Assembly: GCA_021772515.1 (NCBI GenBank)
Contig: JAJFLU010000020.1
Location: 62,001 to 126,000 of the forward strand
Direction: 5' to 3'
DNA length: 64,000 nt
Source: Opitutales bacterium
Lineage (GTDB): Bacteria > Verrucomicrobiota > Verrucomicrobiia > Opitutales > UBA2987
This document shows positions 8,530 to 17,306 of this stretch, piece after piece (position 1 is the first letter of the stretch; each line of letters begins with the position of its first letter). The position numbers and the translations under genes were made by a program. The notes under the pieces were generated by a model. It was given only the letters and a program-made list of their open reading frames with translations, did no database searches and had not been told where the DNA came from.

Positions 8530-10866
8530 TTAGTCTCTGGGGCGTCGCGGGCCTCGGTTATCATTGCGATCGCGGTCACCGCCGCGTCCGCCACCGCCGC
8601 CATGTCTTGGTCCGCCTCTGCCACCTCTGTCGCGATCGCCACCACGGCCTCCATCGCGAGGTCTGCGATCATCACGGCGTGGGGGTCTGCTTTCACGTCT
8701 GGCGGGTGGTTCAAAGACCGGGATCGGTTCACCTTTTTCAATCGCCTCGCGCTCGGCCATGGCTATGCGGCGGCTCAGGCGAACCCTGCCCCGTTCATCC
8801 ACCTCGATGCATTTGACCCACATTTCGTCGCCAACTTTGCAAACATCCTCGACATTATTGACACGGAAATCGGCCAACTCGGAGATGTGGACGAGTCCTT
8901 CTTTTCCTGGCAGACATTCGACAAATGCGCCGAACTCCTTGGCTCCGCGCACGATGCCATTGTAGATTTTGCCCACCTCGATATCTCCGGTGGAAAGCTC
9001 GACCTCTTCGATCGCCCGCTTCATGGACTCTTCGCTTGTGGCAAAAATAAGCACCTTGCCGCTGTTGTCGTCATCGATATCGATCTGGGCTCCGCTAATT
9101 TCGGTGATGCGCCGGATATTTTTTCCACCCGGTCCGATAAGCGCGCCGATCTTTTCGGGATCGATCATCACCTGGTGGATTCTTGGGGCGTGTTTATTAA
9201 GTTCTTTGCGAGGTTCTGCGATTTCCTCGGCCATGACGTCGAGGATCTTCATGCGAACATCGCGGTTGCGGTATATCGCCTCTTTTGCGATTTCGGCGGA
9301 GATGCCCTGGATTTTTAAATCAAGCTGAAAGCCGGTGATGCCATTTCGGGTGCCGCAGATTTTGAAATCCATGTCGCCAAAATGATCCTCTGCTCCGATG
9401 ATGTCGGTCAACAGCACATATTTTCCGATTTTACCGGAATCATCCGCCTGTGCCACGAGGCCGACGGATATGCCCGCCACCATGTCGGTGATGGGAACTC
9501 CGGCATCCATGAGGGCCAAACAGCCGCCGCAAACCGAAGCCATCGAGGTGGAGCCATTCGATTCCATGATCTCGGAGATCAAACGGACCGAATAGGGAAA
9601 ATCGTCCTCAGAGGGAAGAACCGGCAAAAGGGACCGCTCGGCGAGGGCGCCGTGGCCGATCTCGCGTCGACCCGGGCCGAAGAAACGTCCGGTTTCACCG
9701 ACCGAGTAGGGGGGGAAATTATAATGCAAAATGAAGGATTTGGAGCGCGCACCACCAGTCAACCCATCCATGTCCTGAGTATCCTTGCTCGTCCCGAGGG
9801 TACCGATGACAATCGTTTGCGTCTCCCCTCGTTGGAAAAGAGCGGAACCATGGACGCGGGGCAAAACACCCGTCTGGCAGCTAATTTCTCTCAAATCCTC
9901 TCCTGAACGCTCATCCACGCGGCGGCCTTTATCGAGAATATTGCTGCGAAAAACCTCTTCCTCCAAAACTTCAAAAGCCATCCGCAGTTGATCCGGATCG
10001 TAGTTTTCCTCGCCCAATTCCGCCAAAAGTTTTTCCCCGACATCGCTTTTGACCTCGCTTACGGCCGCTTCTCGCAGTGATCTTTCGGATTGGAAAACAG
10101 CTTCGTTGAGGCTGTCGCCCACTTCATCGCGGACACGTTGCAGAAATTCGGGTTCACAGATATAAAGCTCGAATTCCCTTTTCGGTTTGGCGCACATTTC
10201 AGCCAGTTTTACCTGTGCGGCGATAATTTTTTCCACCTGCTTTTGGGCAAAATCGAGGGCTTCGATAAAGCGATCTTCGGGGATTTGCTCACCACTGCCT
10301 TCGATCATCATCATTTCGGTGGCATTGCCGACGTAAACGATATCGAGATCTGAGGCGAACTGCTCTTCATTGGTCGGATTGACTACGAACTCGCCATCAA
10401 TCTGGCCAATTCTGACGCAGCCGACGGGGCCATTCCAGGGAATGTCGGAAATCATGAGGGCGGCGGAGGAGGCGTTGACCATGTGCACATCGGGGTCGTT
10501 CACGAGATCGGTCGTAAGGAGCAGGCCGATGACCTGCACTTCGTTCATAAAACCTTTGGGAAAAAGAGGCCGCAAGGGGCGGTCGCAAAGCCGGGAAGTG
10601 AGGATTTCGCGCTCTGAAGGGCGACCCTCGCGTTTGAAATACCCGCCCGGAAAACGCCCGGCGGCGGAGAATTTTTCCCGGTAATCAACGGAGAGGGGGA
10701 AGTAATCCTGCCCTGACCGTAAACTGTTGGCCGCTGTGGCGGCGACGAAAAGAACCGTTTCACCAACTCTTATGGTGACGGCTCCGCTGGCCTGCTTGGC
10801 GATGGTGCCTGTTTCGATGGTAATATCGAGATCTTCGACTGTTACTGAGTATTTTTGCTTAATCAT
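8530..10866 (-). CDS. pnp: Polyribonucleotide nucleotidyltransferase (PNPase)
   Basis: PNPase degrades RNA 3' to 5' by phosphorolysis, alone or in the degradosome. The 778-residue protein has two RNase PH domains, a KH domain with the loop [10 protein letters not shown] and an S1 domain ([19 protein letters not shown]). The [20 protein letters not shown] region of the second RNase PH core is intact. After the S1 domain comes a roughly 58-residue tail rich in Arg, Gly and Asp with RGG-like clusters, which probably adds nonspecific RNA binding. Gene order rpsO-pnp is the common bacterial arrangement. Confidence 0.97.
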   Translation of the reverse strand: MIKQKYSVTVEDLDITIETGTIAKQASGAVTIRVGETVLFVAATAANSLRSGQDYFPLSVDYREKFSAAGRFPGGYFKREGRPSEREILTSRLCDRPLRPLFPKGFMNEVQVIGLLLTTDLVNDPDVHMVNASSAALMISDIPWNGPVGCVRIGQIDGEFVVNPTNEEQFASDLDIVYVGNATEMMMIEGSGEQIPEDRFIEALDFAQKQVEKIIAAQVKLAEMCAKPKREFELYICEPEFLQRVRDEVGDSLNEAVFQSERSLREAAVSEVKSDVGEKLLAELGEENYDPDQLRMAFEVLEEEVFRSNILDKGRRVDERSGEDLREISCQTGVLPRVHGSALFQRGETQTIVIGTLGTSKDTQDMDGLTGGARSKSFILHYNFPPYSVGETGRFFGPGRREIGHGALAERSLLPVLPSEDDFPYSVRLISEIMESNGSTSMASVCGGCLALMDAGVPITDMVAGISVGLVAQADDSGKIGKYVLLTDIIGAEDHFGDMDFKICGTRNGITGFQLDLKIQGISAEIAKEAIYRNRDVRMKILDVMAEEIAEPRKELNKHAPRIHQVMIDPEKIGALIGPGGKNIRRITEISGAQIDIDDDNSGKVLIFATSEESMKRAIEEVELSTGDIEVGKIYNGIVRGAKEFGAFVECLPGKEGLVHISELADFRVNNVEDVCKVGDEMWVKCIEVDERGRVRLSRRIAMAEREAIEKGEPIPVFEPPARRESRPPRRDDRRPRDGGRGGDRDRGGRGGPRHGGGGGRGGDRDRNDNRGPRRPRD

Positions 10867-11174
10867 TGCTTAGCTTATTTTTTGATAGATATAAATTTAT
10901 GCCCTCAATGAGGGGCCTGGGTTAGGTTTGTTTTTTGGGTTTGGGTGGAAGTTCTACTTCGTTCCCGGTCCCTCCCATCAACGCGTATTGGTATGGGCGT
11001 TGACATTGGGGACTCGACGCTAAAACGGCACATTTGCTCTGCCCCGAGTGGTTTCGGTGCGTATCCATCCGGGCTGAATCCCTTTAAAAATCAGGGAATC
11101 CGGATAAATGGTCGAGGTCGAGATCGAGATAAGGCTTTATTATTACCCCTGCTGCTCGTTACATCAGGCCGCCC
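10867..11174 (-). other. rpsO-pnp intergenic leader
   Basis: This 308-bp stretch has no gene. Read on the minus strand, it holds a possible paired element around 11040-11100 (CCGGATTCCCT against AGGGATTCAGCCCGG) and a small CCCTC/GAGGG hairpin near 10900. It also has a run of GGTCGA/GATCGA hexamers at about 11107-11132. In other bacteria this position holds the structured pnp leader through which PNPase controls its own mRNA, so a similar role is plausible but not shown. Confidence 0.45.
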
Positions 11175-11444
11175 TTAGCGGCGTAAATTGAGGCGTTGTA
11201 GAAGTTCGTTGTATTTATTGAGGTCGTGCTTTTTTACGTAATCGAGCAACTTTCTGCGGCGGCTTGTCATACCGATGAGGCCGCGCCGGGAGTGGTAATC
11301 TTTGCGATGGGTGCGCAGGTGCTGCGTCAAGTGATTTACCCTCGCTGTGAGCAGGGCAATCTGGACCTCGCAGGATCCCGTATCATTATCGTGCTTTCGA
11401 TAGTCCTGTATAATCGGTTTTTTTTCTATGGTTATCGCTGTCAT
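11175..11444 (-). CDS. rpsO: 30S ribosomal protein S15
   Basis: The 89-residue protein binds 16S rRNA in the platform of the small subunit. It contains the family signature TGSCEVQIALLTARVNHLTQHL (Gly-Ser/Cys-Glu-Val-Gln-Ile) followed by HRKDYHSRRGL and the C-terminal YNELLQRLNLRR. Its length equals that of E. coli S15. AAGGA lies directly upstream of the ATG on the minus strand. It is followed by pnp. Confidence 0.98.
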   Translation of the reverse strand: MTAITIEKKPIIQDYRKHDNDTGSCEVQIALLTARVNHLTQHLRTHRKDYHSRRGLIGMTSRRRKLLDYVKKHDLNKYNELLQRLNLRR

Positions 11445-11872
11445 TTTCCTTATCTCATTTCACGGCCTGATGGGATCTGGAAGGTTCCTGATCCGTGCTC
11501 CAGCCTTGGCCGGCGGCACCGTTTCACCCGGTATCAAAAATTCTACCGGACAAGCCGAGGAAAAACCCCTGAAGAGGCGCTTTTCTCAACGCGAAGGAGA
11601 ACAAAATGGCTTTCGAGCCTTGCATGGCAAGAAAATTATTAGGGTCTATCCAAATTCGTTGATGGGGGGGAGGGGAGGATGCGGGATGGGGGAGATGCAG
11701 GGTGCAGGATTGGGGAGGATGCGGGATGGGGGAGGATGCTGTCAGGACAGTGGTTGTGATTTGAGGTGTACTTGGGTTTTGGGTTCGACAACTTGGAAAG
11801 GTGCGGGTTCAGGAGAGGGTTCGTGAATCTTCCATCCAGCATCTCAAATCCTGCATCACGCATCTTCCCTTC
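11445..11872. other. Intergenic region with degenerate CATCC-type repeats
   Basis: No coding sequence is credible in this 428-bp stretch. The left part is the rpsO leader. From about 11663 to 11745 the plus strand is very G-rich and repeats GGGAGGATGCGGGATGGGGG-like units, and 11826-11880 carries the complementary style (CATCCAGCATCTC, CCTGCATCACGCATC). The same vocabulary recurs at 54120-54365. Confidence 0.6.
11663..11745 (+). repeat. G-rich degenerate tandem repeat (GGATGCGGGATGGG units)
   Basis: At least three imperfect copies of GGGAGGATGCGGGATGGGGG lie in succession. The reverse complement of the unit (CATCCCGCATCC) appears in the intergenic region at 54120-54365, so this looks like a genome-wide short repeat rather than a local slip. 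Confidence 0.7.
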
Positions 11873-12241
11873 TCATCCTGCCGTGAATGTTAGTTCCTTG
11901 ATCTCCTTACAACCCGGTAAACTTCGGATGCGGTTCAAGATCATGTGGCGGTGAAAGGATAATTCCTGCCGCAGGGTGGTGTTGGCCACGGCGACCAAAA
12001 GGCGTCGTTTGCGGATAATCCGGGTGGGGCAACTGCGGTGGGCGTTTTCGGGGCCAATGATCTGCTGCCAGTTTTCGATGATTACCTGTTCGGCGCGGGG
12101 CTTGCCCAACTGATGCCGCTCGAGGATCACCTCGATCAGGGAGTCCGCCTTGAAAGGCTCATTCAGTATCGAACGTTTACCGTCCTCCGGGACACCACGG
12201 AAATTGGCAATGAGGTTCTCAACTTTGCGGGAAAATTTCAT
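11873..12241 (-). CDS. DUF721 / DciA-like protein
   Basis: This small basic 122-residue protein matches the DUF721 family, which includes DciA, the ancestral loader or partner of the replicative helicase DnaB in bacteria lacking DnaC. The family core is visible as WQQIIGPENAHRSCPTRI followed by LLVAVANTTLRQELSFHR and a C-terminal helix-strand unit. Which role it has here is inferred from family alone. It is followed downstream by rpsO on the same strand but separated by 428 bp of repeats. Confidence 0.8.
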   Translation of the reverse strand: MKFSRKVENLIANFRGVPEDGKRSILNEPFKADSLIEVILERHQLGKPRAEQVIIENWQQIIGPENAHRSCPTRIIRKRRLLVAVANTTLRQELSFHRHMILNRIRSLPGCKEIKELTFTAG

Positions 12242-12374
12242 CTCTTACTCTGGGTCGACAGCATATACGGCAATTTAGTCCAAAGACTGCCCATCAGTCG
12301 ATTGAATAAATGTAAAATGAAGCGCATTTGGCAGCCCGAAGCAAGTGCTATGATTTTTCCGTTAACGATTGAAT

Positions 12375-12409
12375 TTGACAAAACAACTTCGTGTGTCGAT
12401 TCTGACACA
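12375..12409 (+). promoter_or_regulatory. VapBC promoter element and operator palindrome
   Basis: A consensus -35 TTGACA lies at 12375-12380. It is followed by the perfect inverted repeat TGTGTC-GATTCT-GACACA at 12392-12409, whose last base is the A of the vapB start codon. Autorepression by the VapBC complex through such palindromes is the rule for this family. The -10 element is weak, and transcription may be nearly leaderless. Confidence 0.65.
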
Positions 12410-12609
12410 TGCCATCTAATTTAAAGATTGATGATGAACTTCTTGGGGAGGCAAAACAATTGAGCGGACTTCCCACTAAAAAGGATACTGTGAACGAGGC
12501 CTTGCGCGAGTTTATCCGCCACCTCAAGCAGCTCAAAATATTGTCGTTTGAAGGGGCCTTTGAGGAGTTCAACGACTATGACCACAAGAAGTATAGAAAC
12601 AGGGAATGA
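12409..12609 (+). CDS. VapB-type antitoxin
   Basis: This 66-residue ribbon-helix-helix-type antitoxin of the DUF2191/VapB class would neutralise the following PIN toxin and repress the operon. The N-terminal strand MPSNLKIDDELLGEAKQ and helix TKKDTVNEALREFI match the family pattern; the acidic C-terminus (FEEFNDYD) is the expected toxin-binding tail. Its stop overlaps the toxin start by 4 bp (ATGA). Confidence 0.88.
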   Translation: MPSNLKIDDELLGEAKQLSGLPTKKDTVNEALREFIRHLKQLKILSFEGAFEEFNDYDHKKYRNRE

Positions 12610-13007
12610 ACGTTATTATCGACACGTCGGTCTGGTCGGAATTTTTCCGAAGAAAGAAAGCGGTTAAGAGTGAATCTGTCGAGGTATTGAAAATGCTTAT
12701 TAGGGACGGTCGGGCGGTAATGCCGGGAATCGTCAAACAGGAATTACTTTCGGGGATAAGAGAGGAAGACAGATTTGAGAAGCTCAGGAGATTGCTATCG
12801 GGGTTCAAATGCCTTTTGGCTACGGAGGAAGATCACATACACGCGGCTTCCCTATTCAATTCCTGCAAAAAAGCCGGAGTTCAAGGTTCTTTCGGTGACT
12901 TTCTGATATGTGCGCAAGCGCAGAGAAATGCTATGTCGATTCTCACTAGCGATAATGATTTTGTGGAATTTTCAAAGATTATCGCGGTAAATATTTGGAA
13001 AGAATGA
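12606..13007 (+). CDS. VapC-type PIN-domain toxin
   Basis: PIN-domain ribonuclease toxins cleave tRNA or rRNA using a Mg2+-binding acidic cluster. The 133-residue protein begins MNVIIDTSVWSEFF, placing the first catalytic Asp at residue 6. A second acidic residue follows in the VKQELLSG helix, and the C-terminal block SFGDFLICAQAQ and LTSDNDF supply the remaining ones. All four acidic positions appear present, so the toxin looks intact. It is paired with the upstream antitoxin. Confidence 0.92.
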   Translation: MNVIIDTSVWSEFFRRKKAVKSESVEVLKMLIRDGRAVMPGIVKQELLSGIREEDRFEKLRRLLSGFKCLLATEEDHIHAASLFNSCKKAGVQGSFGDFLICAQAQRNAMSILTSDNDFVEFSKIIAVNIWKE

Positions 13008-13104
13008 ACACACAAAAGTATCCTGAAGATGCTCTCGGTTTGTTCCCTCTCTTTCTATTTTTCAGAACAGTGGGTGGTTTAACAAGAAATAGAAGGAGAT
13101 ATTG

Positions 13105-13629
13105 ATGACAGATGAAATGACGGTTACTCTAATTATTGCGGCTGTGGCTGTGGTGGTTGCCGGGGTGGGCTATTATTATTTAATGCGGTTTATGCGGGGG
13201 TCTATTAAATTGCTTATGACGAGGACATCTTTTAGTTCCGGTGAAGACATAACGGGACGTTTCGAAGTGATGGCAAAGAAGCCGTTACAGGGCAATCGGC
13301 TGGTTGCGACTTTGATCGGCAGGGAGATTATCAAGACCTACGAGGACGGGAAAACCAATACACGCACCCGGCAAATTTACAAAAACGAAGCGGTTATTGA
13401 GGAAGCCCGAACCTATCCACCGGGATTCAGGGAAAGCTATGAGTTCGTCCTGCCGCCGCCCGACCTCAATGAATTGAGTTTTATGAAAACGCCGATGGGC
13501 GGCGCACTTAAAACCGCCATGAACCTGATGGGTGACCGCCGAACCATTATCGAGTGGAATGTGGAGATTCGGCTGGATGCGGTAGGTATTGATTTGGCTG
13601 CTTCGAAATCGGTTTATATTAATGCTTAG
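13105..13629 (+). CDS. Single-pass membrane protein with arrestin-like domain (uncharacterised)
   Basis: The ATG at 13105 sits 6 bp after a strong GGAG Shine-Dalgarno; a TTG one codon earlier is also possible. Residues 5-27 form one transmembrane helix. The rest is a beta-rich domain with FSSGEDITGRFEV, NRLVATLIGREI and YPPGFRESYEFVLPPPD. The sequence resembles the first strands of arrestin/SpoOM-like sandwiches (extended strand, Gly-Glu turn, Gly). I know no bacterial function for such a membrane-tethered form; adaptor or scaffold roles are possible. It converges with the next gene. Confidence 0.6.
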   Translation: MTDEMTVTLIIAAVAVVVAGVGYYYLMRFMRGSIKLLMTRTSFSSGEDITGRFEVMAKKPLQGNRLVATLIGREIIKTYEDGKTNTRTRQIYKNEAVIEEARTYPPGFRESYEFVLPPPDLNELSFMKTPMGGALKTAMNLMGDRRTIIEWNVEIRLDAVGIDLAASKSVYINA

Positions 13630-13658
13630 CGGAAAAGAGAAAGGCGTTTGTTTTTCCG
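13630..13658. terminator. Possible bidirectional terminator between convergent genes
   Basis: CGGAAAA and TTTTCCG can pair across a 15-base loop between the two stop codons, with A and T runs in the arms. The stem is short and the loop large, so this is a weak candidate. Confidence 0.35.
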
Positions 13659-14609
13659 TTAGTACTTCAGGGGGACTTTGATACGAAAGGGGTGGGGGGC
13701 GCCTTCTTTCAGGGGTGGGAGAAAGAGCCAGTCTTTGAGGCCGTCGGTGAGGCAGGTAGCCGCTTCGGAATCCATTTCATCCGGGCCTAGATCGACTTTT
13801 CGCACTTTTCCCGTTTTGTCCATGGTGAGGACGGCGGTGGTATCGATGGCGCCCTGTCTTTTGAAGATTGCTGGAGGGATGTAGGGCAGAAAACGAATTA
13901 TGGGTGTGTAATTCATTGTTTTGCCGGAATTGTTTTCAATGTATTCGGAGAGGAGTCTTTCATGGAAAGTTTCCTCTTTTTTACGGAAATAGGCATGGAT
14001 TTCCGAACTGGCGCTGCTCCTGACTTCGTAACCGTTTGAATAGAAGAGGGTAAGCATTCTGAAGGTTCCTTTCGTGTCCAAATACTGGGGCTCGAAAGCA
14101 ACATCCAAATCGATTTCGACAATGGCATTATCTGAAATCGTTCCCAGTTTCTTGAATGTAAAATTGATATTTTCTTTGGATTTATTGCCTTCATCGGCGG
14201 ATGAAGTTGGCAGACATAGAGCGACCAAATAGAGATTTTCGAGATTTCCCGCGGCTTTGACACTCGCTGTGTAATTGCCTTCGTAGGTTGTCGTTGACCC
14301 GGTCACTCTAGCTGAAGTTTCGATTGAGCGCGCGCCTTTGTAGGAGCCCTTGAAATTCGATTTCATTATTTCAATGAACCCTGGGTTGTAGAAATCGCTT
14401 CTTTCGATGGTTATCGTTCTTGCCGGTAGTTTTACCCTTTTCCCATTTTGTTGTGAGACGGGGGATATTCCATCGACATCGAATACGGGGAGTTTATTTT
14501 TTTTGTAAACCCCGTAGGCCACGGTGGGGTAAATACCTTCGGACTTTTCACCGAAAACGAGAAACGGAATTAAAGAAAGGCAGAAGCAGAAAAGTAACGA
14601 AATTTTCAT
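13659..14609 (-). CDS. Exported protein with C-terminal TonB-C-like domain
   Basis: The 316-residue protein has a Sec signal peptide (about residues 1-20, ending near VFG). A unique central region follows, and the last 60 residues resemble the TonB C-terminal fold: VLTMDKTGKVRKVDL, the Cys-containing helix AATCLTDGLKDWLFLPP and a final strand FRIKVPLKY. Unlike TonB, it lacks an uncleaved anchor and Pro-rich span, so it is unlikely to energise receptors. Many PVC-group bacteria encode such secreted TonB-C proteins of unknown role. Confidence 0.6.
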   Translation of the reverse strand: MKISLLFCFCLSLIPFLVFGEKSEGIYPTVAYGVYKKNKLPVFDVDGISPVSQQNGKRVKLPARTITIERSDFYNPGFIEIMKSNFKGSYKGARSIETSARVTGSTTTYEGNYTASVKAAGNLENLYLVALCLPTSSADEGNKSKENINFTFKKLGTISDNAIVEIDLDVAFEPQYLDTKGTFRMLTLFYSNGYEVRSSASSEIHAYFRKKEETFHERLLSEYIENNSGKTMNYTPIIRFLPYIPPAIFKRQGAIDTTAVLTMDKTGKVRKVDLGPDEMDSEAATCLTDGLKDWLFLPPLKEGAPHPFRIKVPLKY

Positions 14610-14744
14610 GGGCAGGTGGGTTTCGTTGGTTGGCTAGATACGGCTCGAGAATTTCTCTTGTGAAAGCAACTCGATTCCACCGAAAATATACCCGATTGGC
14701 AAGCTTTTGCAAGGTCGCTCTGTCGTGGTTCGTAAAAACCATGA

Positions 14745-14818
14745 CCCGCAAGCTCCGCTACCTCACGGGGTGTGACGCCGGATAGTTAAGTTAGGTCGCC
14801 TACTGTCGGCGTTTCACC
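14745..14818 (-). other. GC-rich intergenic segment with a weak hairpin
   Basis: Between the two minus-strand genes, CGCCG near 14776 could pair with CGGCG near 14806 downstream of the guanylyltransferase stop codon. There is no T-run on the minus strand, so it is not a convincing intrinsic terminator. No gene is seen in 14610-14818. Confidence 0.3.
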
Positions 14819-15802
14819 TCAAACCAAGAGCAGTTCGTTTTCGTTTGCCAATTTTTCTTTGAAGACATCCTGGCATTTTCTTATCGATCTCAGGGATGCC
14901 AGCAGCCGCTCGGGTCGGCCCCAGTCGCACCATTCGACGGTGTCGAGGTGAAAAACTGAGATGTTGCGGGAGGCCTTTTCCAGAATATCCCGTGAGAAAT
15001 CCCGAACTCTCATATCCTGGTAGATGTGTTCGAGGGCGATTTTTTCGTTCACCTTTTCGACCAAATTATCTCCATTTATTTCGAAGGCGGACCGCAACAA
15101 GTCGAAGCGTTTTATCATTTCTGGAACCAATTTCCAGCCGAGGTACCAGAAGGTCTGAATTTTCCCCGCAAATATCAGGGTATTCCATAGACATCCTTTT
15201 TGCAAAAGGCCTGCGGCCGATTTTTGGTTTGGTTTTTCATGGAAATTGAGCACCGGGATGGGACCTCTGGAATTGGGATAGTATTCGCTATCGCTCCAGT
15301 CCGGTTCGATCCACCCATAATCGGTTTCGGGGCGGTCGGCGGTCGCACCCATCAGCACGAGGCGGTCGGGATTGTGTTTGACCGAATCGATCATTTGACG
15401 CGCTTTGACTAAAAACAGGTCGACGGGGTGAATAAAGTGGTCGGAGGGAAGGACCAAGACGGTGGCATCGGGATTGATCGAGTAAATGTGGGCGATGGCT
15501 ATGAATACGCCCGATGCGGTGCCTCGGTTGTAGGGTTGCTGGAGCACTTTGCCCGGAAATTCCCGACCCTGCTGTCGCAGATACTGGCGATGGCCGTTGC
15601 CGATCACGGTGACGATATTTTCGGGTTTGGTGATGGCCAGAGCCCGGTCCATGGTATGCTCGAACATGGTTTTTGCGCCCATGAAGGCGCAGTATTGTTT
15701 TGGCCGGTCAAACCCCAGCCATTGGCGGATAAAAGGCCGCATGCGTTCGCCTTCACCCCCGGAAAGAATAATTACCCATTTAGAATTTGAATTAGAATTC
15801 AT
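14819..15802 (-). CDS. Mannose-1-phosphate guanylyltransferase-like nucleotidyltransferase
   Basis: It would make GDP-mannose (or a related NDP-sugar) from mannose-1-phosphate and GTP, feeding surface polysaccharide synthesis. The motif ILSGGEGERMRP matches the nucleotide loop LxGGxGxRxxP, and it is followed by DRPKQY, LVLPSDHF and FHEKPN. ATG 15802 gives 327 residues beginning MNSNSNSKWVIILSGG; an ATG at 15892 would add 30 residues without family similarity. The C-terminal isomerase domain of bifunctional ManC proteins is absent. EWCDWGRPERLL near the end is typical of the single-domain group. Confidence 0.85.
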   Translation of the reverse strand: MNSNSNSKWVIILSGGEGERMRPFIRQWLGFDRPKQYCAFMGAKTMFEHTMDRALAITKPENIVTVIGNGHRQYLRQQGREFPGKVLQQPYNRGTASGVFIAIAHIYSINPDATVLVLPSDHFIHPVDLFLVKARQMIDSVKHNPDRLVLMGATADRPETDYGWIEPDWSDSEYYPNSRGPIPVLNFHEKPNQKSAAGLLQKGCLWNTLIFAGKIQTFWYLGWKLVPEMIKRFDLLRSAFEINGDNLVEKVNEKIALEHIYQDMRVRDFSRDILEKASRNISVFHLDTVEWCDWGRPERLLASLRSIRKCQDVFKEKLANENELLLV

Positions 15803-16296
15803 GTTTGTTTCCCTATTGATGCTCCTTGTGGGCCAGTATTTTTTAGTTTTTTTCATTGAGGAGGGGAGTTTAGCATAGTTTTGTTTTTCCATTATTTTCT
15901 TCCGGTTAAAATATGATAAATTATGGTGGTTTCAGTGAGCCAAAGGTGGATTGGCGGGAGACGCTGGAGAATGAAGTCGAGTGATCGGAGCAACCCAACG
16001 GCTGGAATGTGCGTTTTAACCATTCTCGAAGCACATTGTGGTACATAATGGCCCATTTAGACCGGAAAAATAAGGATATACCCCCAAAGTATGGGTGTTA
16101 TACCCCCTATGACCCACTTTTTTCTTTACCAAATGCAATCTGTCTGATACTCTTATCCTCAATTATTTCACATATCCTGTCTTGGTGAGCAGATCAAGAA
16201 TCCTAGCATTGGCAGGGGCAGTTAGTGGGATTATACTGGGAAGAAACTGTAATACAAGGACAACATTGAACCGTTCAATAAAAGCTGACCTGTGTG
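15803..16296. other. Intergenic region upstream of the prepilin cluster
   Basis: This stretch separates divergent genes and should contain both promoters. It holds two direct ATACCCCC copies at 16078-16085 and 16100-16107, spaced 22 bp, so on the same face of the helix, with an imperfect palindrome ACCCCCAAAGTATGGGTGT in between. Codons from TTG 16182 to 16297 are in frame with the prepilin gene and could be an alternative, longer N-terminus. Confidence 0.45.
16078..16110 (+). promoter_or_regulatory. Direct repeats ATACCCCC upstream of the prepilin cluster
   Basis: Two ATACCCCC octamers start at 16078 and 16100, 22 bp (two helical turns) apart. This is the spacing expected for a dimeric response-regulator-type activator. 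A related ATACCCCAATTTTGAGGGT lies before the TonB receptor gene at 29761. The binding protein is unknown. Confidence 0.4.
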
Positions 16297-16748
16297 TGAA
16301 TCAAAGATCTTGTAGCCGTGTGCCAACAAGTTCTGCGGGCACTACTCTCATTGAGCTGATGATGGCCGTGATGATATTAGGGCTTCTGTTCGGGGGTGCC
16401 ATCACCACGTTGGGGCGTGGGTTTTTCGAGATTGAGCTTTCGAGGGATTCTGTGCGGGTCACGCAGTTGTTGCAGAGTGAGGTGGAACTCCTAAGAACGC
16501 AAAACTGGACTCAGCTTGAAGCCTTGAAGGGCACCTCCACCGTCAGCCTGGAACTGGACAGTTCCGGGGATCCCATATTTGGAGGGAAGTACACTCTAAC
16601 CCGTGCATTGACCACCTCGAAAGTGGATCAGTTACAACTCTCTCTTAAAGCCAACTGGACCGATAGTCGTGGAATAAGCCATGACCGGACATTCTATACA
16701 ATTTTTACCAAAGATGGTCTGAATGACTATTATTACCGCACAATCTAG
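16297..16748 (+). CDS. Prepilin-type N-terminal cleavage/methylation protein (minor pilin/pseudopilin)
   Basis: The class III signal is clear: a short basic leader, then Gly before TTLIELMMAVMILGLLFGG, with the conserved Glu at +5 of the mature chain. PilD/GspO would cut after that Gly. The GTG at 16297 gives a 15-residue leader, normal for prepilins; a TTG at 16182 would give a leader of about 53 residues. Neither has a convincing Shine-Dalgarno. The mature part is a short beta-rich pilin head. It overlaps the next prepilin gene by 26 bp, so the two are cotranslated and probably assemble together in a type IV pilus or type II secretion tip. Confidence 0.72.
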
Positions 16749-17301
16749 CCCCCATCCTCTTAAAAGAGTGCGTCGTCGTTCCACGTCCGTCCTTGGTATG
16801 ACCTTGGTGGAATTGCTGATTACGATGAGTTTGATGGGCGTCATCATGGCGGGCATAATGTCAGCCTATTTCTTCATTACGAAAAGCTCGATGTCGGTCG
16901 GCAATTATGCGGAGATGAGTGGGGATTCCCGGCTGACATTGCAGATATTTGCGAGGGATGTGCGGATGGCTACCGATGTAAAGGCTTTCACCTCGAAATC
17001 GGTCGACCTGGAAGTTTCCTATTCCGACACGGATATACGGGATGTGGATTATGCCTACGATGTGGACACCGGAATCTTAACCCGTACGGTCGATAGTACC
17101 GATGTATTCACTCTGTTGACTGATGTGAGTGAATTGGAGTTCGAATTTTATAATCTACTGGGCAATGAGACTACAAATGTCCTCGAGATAAAAAGAATAC
17201 ACTTTAGCGCGAAATTACTCAAAAAGGTGATGCACATTTCCAACACCAATCAAGTTATTTCCGCTGGATATATGATGCGTAACCGTAAAGTAAGTAATTA
17301 A
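16723..17301 (+). CDS. Prepilin-type N-terminal cleavage/methylation protein (PilW/GspJ-like)
   Basis: The 192-residue protein has a leader of about 25 residues rich in Arg, then a processing site before MTLVELLITMSLMGVIMAG with Glu at position 5 of the mature chain. Length and the RDVRMATDVK segment resemble minor pilins of the PilW/GspJ group, which sit at the pilus or pseudopilus tip. It starts inside the end of the preceding prepilin gene and ends 5 bp before the next gene, so all three form one operon. Confidence 0.85.
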   Translation: MTIITAQSSPHPLKRVRRRSTSVLGMTLVELLITMSLMGVIMAGIMSAYFFITKSSMSVGNYAEMSGDSRLTLQIFARDVRMATDVKAFTSKSVDLEVSYSDTDIRDVDYAYDVDTGILTRTVDSTDVFTLLTDVSELEFEFYNLLGNETTNVLEIKRIHFSAKLLKKVMHISNTNQVISAGYMMRNRKVSN

Positions 17302-17306
17302 ATACC

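Noticed and set aside
14610-14818. tRNA or structured RNA between the TonB-C-like and guanylyltransferase genes
   Set aside because: No cloverleaf or T-loop consensus could be assembled, and no CCA-like end is present.
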